From Clostridium grantii DSM 8605 (lineage in GTDB: Bacteria; Bacillota; Clostridia; Clostridiales; Clostridiaceae): a stretch of DNA of 64,000 bases. Both the position numbers and the translations under genes were made by a program. Of the stretch, positions 60,243 to 64,000 are shown in pieces; position 1 is the stretch's first letter; the number at the start of each line of letters is the position of its first letter. The stretch spans positions 62,001 through 126,000 of the forward strand of contig NZ_FQXM01000010.1 of NCBI RefSeq assembly GCF_900129965.1, in the 5' to 3' direction. The notes under the pieces were generated by a model. That model had not been told where the DNA came from. It did not search any database and saw only the letters and a list, made by a program, of their open reading frames with translations.

Positions 60243-61562
60243 TTATTCATCTTTTATTGAACTTATTACATCAAGTTTAGCTGCTTTATTAGCAGGATAT
60301 AAACCTGATAGAAAACCTATTAGTGTAGCAAATAATAATACAAATAATATTAAACCTAGACTTTCAGTGGCTATTTTTATATTCTCAGTACTACCACTGG
60401 TAGCTAATTTAGCGTTAAGAATTACATTGATGAGCAAATTAATAAGAGAGCCTATAGCTACACCTATTAATCCACCTACAAATCCAATTGCACTTGCTTC
60501 TCCTAAGAAAATAGCTTTAATATTTTTTATACTGGCGCCAATTACTTTCATTATTCCAATCTCTTTTTTTCTTTCATAAATAGCCATATTCATGGTATTT
60601 ACTATTCCAAAAGCAGCAACAAGTAAAGAGATACTTCCCAAAGCAGCTAAAATAAGTTTCACTCCATTAAGTACAGAACCGATAGATTTCTGCATTTCTT
60701 GAAGGGATTGAAAAACATAGCCGGACTCCTTTAAATAATTTTGAGCATCCTCTATAAAGGATTGATCCTTAACAAATAAGTTTATCATAGAATACCCGTT
60801 ATCTTTGATGTAATTATTAGAACCACTAGCTTTTTCAATTAAAGGAAGTAATGTGTTCAAAGGCATTTTTATAGAATAACCATCACTATAATTATCACTG
60901 GAAATTCCAGTTATTTTAAAATTATAAGTTAGATATTCTTGTGTTTCTTCGTTAGAACCTGAAGAATCATTATTTAATGCAGCTTGTTTTAAAAGTTTTA
61001 ATTTTATTTTTTTTCTAAGAAGAGTTTCAAGTTCTTCATCAGTTACTTTATTTGGGTTTTCAGGATTTATAATTTGTTTTGCAACAAAATAGCCTAAGAT
61101 TATTTCGTTTTTACCTTGAGTAGGAATTTTTCCAAACTTTATAGAATCCTCACTTATATATTTCATATTTGAACCTGTTAAAGAGACAGAGTCACTGGAA
61201 AACTTTTTGTATTCCAGGGAACCATTATAATTTATTATAGGGTCCACATATTTAGCAAAATCAAGATTTGATAAACTTTTTACATGCTTATCATCTAGCT
61301 TCTCACTTGAATCCATTGATAATGGATTGAATCCAGAATTTGAATTATTATCAGGTTTTTGATAGTAATAAATGTTTATGGTGTTTACATCACCTAAAGA
61401 GCCTAATTGGTCTGTTATGTATTTTTCAAAACCGTTACCTATAGAAACAATAACAAAAATGGCAAAGCTACCAATTATTACACCTATCATTGTGAAGATA
61501 GTTCTTGCTCTTCTTCTCCACATATTGTTCCATATAATTTCTAACAAATCTTTGAAACTCAT
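60243..61562 (-). CDS. MacB/FtsX-type ABC transporter permease
   Basis: A 439-residue permease with one N-terminal helix (RRARTIFTMIGVIIGSFAIFVIVSIGNGFEKY; key Gly in GVIIG), a large extracellular domain (about 45-290) and three C-terminal helices of the FtsX domain with YERKKEIGIMKVIGAS and LSGLYPANKAAKLDVISSI. Works with the ATPase at 62439 and probably the secreted CARDB-like protein between them. Such systems are mechanotransmitters or exporters rather than importers. Confidence 0.92.
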   Translation of the reverse strand: MSFKDLLEIIWNNMWRRRARTIFTMIGVIIGSFAIFVIVSIGNGFEKYITDQLGSLGDVNTINIYYYQKPDNNSNSGFNPLSMDSSEKLDDKHVKSLSNLDFAKYVDPIINYNGSLEYKKFSSDSVSLTGSNMKYISEDSIKFGKIPTQGKNEIILGYFVAKQIINPENPNKVTDEELETLLRKKIKLKLLKQAALNNDSSGSNEETQEYLTYNFKITGISSDNYSDGYSIKMPLNTLLPLIEKASGSNNYIKDNGYSMINLFVKDQSFIEDAQNYLKESGYVFQSLQEMQKSIGSVLNGVKLILAALGSISLLVAAFGIVNTMNMAIYERKKEIGIMKVIGASIKNIKAIFLGEASAIGFVGGLIGVAIGSLINLLINVILNAKLATSGSTENIKIATESLGLILFVLLFATLIGFLSGLYPANKAAKLDVISSIKDE

Positions 61563-61565
61563 TAT

Positions 61566-62396
61566 TTAGTTACCAAGTCCAAAAATTGCTTTAAAGAAAC
61601 TACCTATTTTTGAAAAAAATCCTTTTTTCTCTTCAGTTTTGGAGTTTTCTTCAATTGATTCATCAGGTAGGTCTATTTTAAAAGCTTTAGAGACTTTGCC
61701 TTCTCTATTCATTTCATCGGTGAAGCTTATTTCTACAATACCATTCACATCTACATTTAATGGAATTTCTAGATCCATAGTATCTTGTTCGCCTACATCT
61801 AAGTCACCATAAAATTGAGTTGACTCTTCTCCATTTGTAGAAAGTTTTATCATCACATTACTTAAAAGGCTTTTACCGGAGTTAACGAATTCAACATTTG
61901 AATCATCAGAAGAATCGTTATTAGGAAGATTTAAATTAGAAATAATTAAGTTGGCTTTGTTTTCTATAAGCAAACCAATGGTTTTATTCTCATCATAAAC
62001 AGCACTTCTATCTTTTTCTTTAAAACTTACAGTAACTACCAAATTATAAGTTCCAACTGTTAAATTAGGGCTTGTTATTAAATTAATTGATTTAGTCAAG
62101 GATTCTCCTTTTTTTATAGTTCCTATAAAAAGTTCATTTGTAGATTCCACAGGGGAAAATCCTTCTAAAGTTTCTTTCCCTTCTATATTTTTAAGAGTAA
62201 TAAAAACATTTTCTAGATCTCTATCACCGTTGTTTTTTAAAGCAAACTCTAGTGAAAATTTTTCGCCAGGATGAAGTTCTGTAGGGATTGTACTAATTTT
62301 TTCTACTAATAATTTTGTTTGAGTAGCTTCAGCTTGGAAAAAGGGTATAAAAGCAAATAGTAAAATCAAAATTAAAAAAGAAGCAATTTTTTTCAT
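61566..62396 (-). CDS. Secreted CARDB-like adhesion/adaptor protein with C-terminal anchor helix
   Basis: A 276-residue exported protein: Sec signal (residues 1-24, ending FQAEA), two beta-sandwich domains of the CARDB/COG1361 type (LHPGEKFSLEFALKNNGDRDLENV and NSGKSLLSNVMIKLSTNGEES), then an acidic-Lys tail ending FFSKIGSFFKAIFGLGN, an amphipathic helix. In this operon it takes the place of the periplasmic adaptor of Gram-negative MacA-MacB pumps. Four bases from the permease gene. Confidence 0.8.
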   Translation of the reverse strand: MKKIASFLILILLFAFIPFFQAEATQTKLLVEKISTIPTELHPGEKFSLEFALKNNGDRDLENVFITLKNIEGKETLEGFSPVESTNELFIGTIKKGESLTKSINLITSPNLTVGTYNLVVTVSFKEKDRSAVYDENKTIGLLIENKANLIISNLNLPNNDSSDDSNVEFVNSGKSLLSNVMIKLSTNGEESTQFYGDLDVGEQDTMDLEIPLNVDVNGIVEISFTDEMNREGKVSKAFKIDLPDESIEENSKTEEKKGFFSKIGSFFKAIFGLGN

Positions 62397-62438
62397 TTAT
62401 TGTTATCCTCCTTGTAATTAAACTTTAATAAGCTTGAA

Positions 62439-63128
62439 TTATATAGAATTTTTATCAATACTAGTTATAAATCCATCTACCATATTTATAACTCTGTCAG
62501 CATATTCAGTTACTTGTTTTGAATGAGTTACTACAACAAAAGTTTTTTTGCTTTCAACATTCAATTCTTTTAAAATTTCTAGTATTTCTGTGCTTGTTTT
62601 ACTGTCTAAATTTCCAGTGGGTTCATCTGCTAAAATAATTTCAGGATTATTAACTAAAGCTCTTGCAATGGACACTCTTTGTTGTTGTCCTCCTGATAAT
62701 TCGCTAGGTTTATGATTTGCTCTATCAGCTAAACCAACTCGTTCAATCATATTTAAAGCCATGATTTTTCTGGTTTTCTTGGGTATTCCACTAAAGATAA
62801 GGGGACGCTCCACGTTTTCTAAAGCTGTTAATTGGGGTAATAGATTATATGATTGAAAAATAAAGCCTATATTATCTCTGCGAAATAAAGCTAATTGATT
62901 TTCATTTAAGCCTATCAATTTTTTGCCGTTTATTTCTATTTCACCAGATGAAGGAGGCATTAAACCACCTATAATATTTAGTAAGGTTGATTTTCCTGAA
63001 CCAGATTCACCTACTATAGCTACGAATTCGCCTTTTTCAACTTCAAGAGAAATGCCTTTTAAAATTTTTACACCAACCTTTCCTAATTTGAAATTTTTCA
63101 CTATGTTTTTTGTTTCTATAAGAGACAC
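62439..63128 (-). CDS. MacB/LolD-type ABC transporter ATP-binding protein
   Basis: A 229-residue ATPase and first gene of the four-gene minus operon. Walker A GESGSGKST, Q loop FIFQSYNLLP, signature LSGGQQQRVSIARAL, Walker B IILADEPTGNLDSKT and switch VVVTHSKQV are intact; ADEPTGNLD is typical of the LolD/MacB/FtsE group. Confidence 0.94.
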   Translation of the reverse strand: MSLIETKNIVKNFKLGKVGVKILKGISLEVEKGEFVAIVGESGSGKSTLLNIIGGLMPPSSGEIEINGKKLIGLNENQLALFRRDNIGFIFQSYNLLPQLTALENVERPLIFSGIPKKTRKIMALNMIERVGLADRANHKPSELSGGQQQRVSIARALVNNPEIILADEPTGNLDSKTSTEILEILKELNVESKKTFVVVTHSKQVTEYADRVINMVDGFITSIDKNSI

Positions 63129-63326
63129 AATTTCACCACACTTTCACCTTAAATGGATAAAAATTCATATAAAGATATTATATCACAGTAAATAAATAAA
63201 AATTGACAAAATAGTAACAAAAGGTTATTTAAAATATTCTTCTATAAAGGAAGCTTGTTTACTTAAAAACTGTAATACCTTATAATAAAAAAAGATACTA
63301 ATAATTTTTATAACGGAGGAGATAAA

Positions 63327-64000
63327 ATGGAAGAACTTAATGAGATTTGGCAATCAACTTATGTAAAGGTGTTTAATACTATTATTGATAAAGCATTTGA
63401 CATAATAGTAGCTTTTATAATTTTAATTATTGGATTCAAAATAATTAAAATATTGATGAAGATGTTTAAAAGGTTTTTAATTAAAATTAAAATTGATGAA
63501 TCGCTATATAAGTATTTAATTAATATAAGTGAGGTAGGTTTAAAGATTTTACTAATAGTTGTGTTGGTAAATCAAATTGGGTTTGATACTGCGCCATTTG
63601 TAGCAGTATTGGGTACAGCAGGACTAGCTATAGGATTAGCTTTACAAGGAAGTTTATCTAATTTTGCAGGAGGGGTTTTAATACTTTTATTTAAACCTTT
63701 TAAAGTGGGAGATTTTATTGAAGCACAAGGATATCAAGGGACAGTCAATGAAATATCGATTTTTTATACAAATTTAAATACTGTGGATAATAAAAAAATA
63801 ATTATTCCTAATGGAAATCTTTCAAATAGCAGTTGTATAAATTATTCTGCAAATGATAAAAGAAGAGTTGACATTACTTTTTCTGTAGGATATGAATCAG
63901 ATATATCAAAAGTTAAACAGGTTATCAAAAACATAGTCTATAGCCATGAATTAATTTTAAAGGACCCAGAACCGATTATTAGAATGATTAAACATGATGA
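63327..64000 (+). CDS. mscS: Small-conductance mechanosensitive channel (MscS), 3' end outside window
   Basis: The frame opens at ATG 63327, seven bases after GGAGGA, and runs off the right edge with 224 codons. Three N-terminal helices are visible; the pore helix TM3 is glycine/alanine-rich (LGTAGLAIGLALQGSLSNFAGG), followed by FKPFKVGDFIEAQGYQGTVNEI, IIIPNGNLSNSS and the start of the cytoplasmic vestibule with VDITFSVGYESDI. Opens under membrane tension to release solutes on hypo-osmotic shock. Confidence 0.93.
   Translation, partial: MEELNEIWQSTYVKVFNTIIDKAFDIIVAFIILIIGFKIIKILMKMFKRFLIKIKIDESLYKYLINISEVGLKILLIVVLVNQIGFDTAPFVAVLGTAGLAIGLALQGSLSNFAGGVLILLFKPFKVGDFIEAQGYQGTVNEISIFYTNLNTVDNKKIIIPNGNLSNSSCINYSANDKRRVDITFSVGYESDISKVKQVIKNIVYSHELILKDPEPIIRMIKHD

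Overview
The window looks like chromosome of an anaerobic, spore-forming, Clostridium-type Firmicute. It is very AT-rich, has strong GGAGG-type ribosome sites, and carries anaerobic cobalamin genes, YesM/YesN regulation, an iron-only hydrogenase regulator and much c-di-GMP machinery. This rests on gene content and composition; no rRNA, tRNA or CRISPR array was seen.

Regions. 1-5.9 kb: anaerobic (early-cobalt) cobalamin synthesis, cbiL(partial)-F-G-H-J, then the cobalt importer parts cbiM-N-Q without cbiO; two GC-rich palindromic miniature elements sit in the cluster gaps. 5.9-11.4 kb: a scrambled accessory stretch with two secreted unknowns, a dead IS1182-like element (two in-frame stops), a possible structured RNA and a 5'-truncated second cbiQ. 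11.5-13.8 kb: small unknowns and a Staygreen (chlorophyll Mg-dechelatase family) protein fused to a second conserved domain. 14.4-18 kb: polar amino-acid ABC importer and a Gfo/Idh/MocA-like protein. 18-26.9 kb: YesN/YesM two-component pair divergent from a two-permease sugar ABC importer, then a UPF0303/haem-degrading-like protein. 27-34.5 kb: diguanylate cyclase, L,D-transpeptidase, chemoreceptor and a GGDEF-EAL protein. 34.6-38.4 kb: VTC-domain polyphosphate polymerase, DUF4956 protein, a relic of their usual carbohydrate-binding partner, and an OmpR-type two-component system.

38.5-47.4 kb is the most unusual block: eight beta-rich proteins (beta-helix-like, Ig-like and a family of small paralogues) with no export signals, one broken beside a group II intron fragment. 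A spore-surface or self-assembling fibre function is possible but unproven.

47.5-64 kb: azlC-azlD with a TrmB regulator and an EamA exporter; a zinc-ribbon gene behind a long leader with no ribosome site; a MATE exporter; larB-larE for the nickel-pincer cofactor; an orphan Card1/Can2-like CARF nuclease; a TM1266-type hydrogenase regulator; a long imperfect palindrome in front of a ParM-like actin and a small partner; an HD-GYP protein; a MacB-type ABC operon with a CARDB-like secreted protein and a Yip1 protein; and the start of a MscS channel. Many genes are separated by clear intrinsic terminators, several shared by convergent genes.
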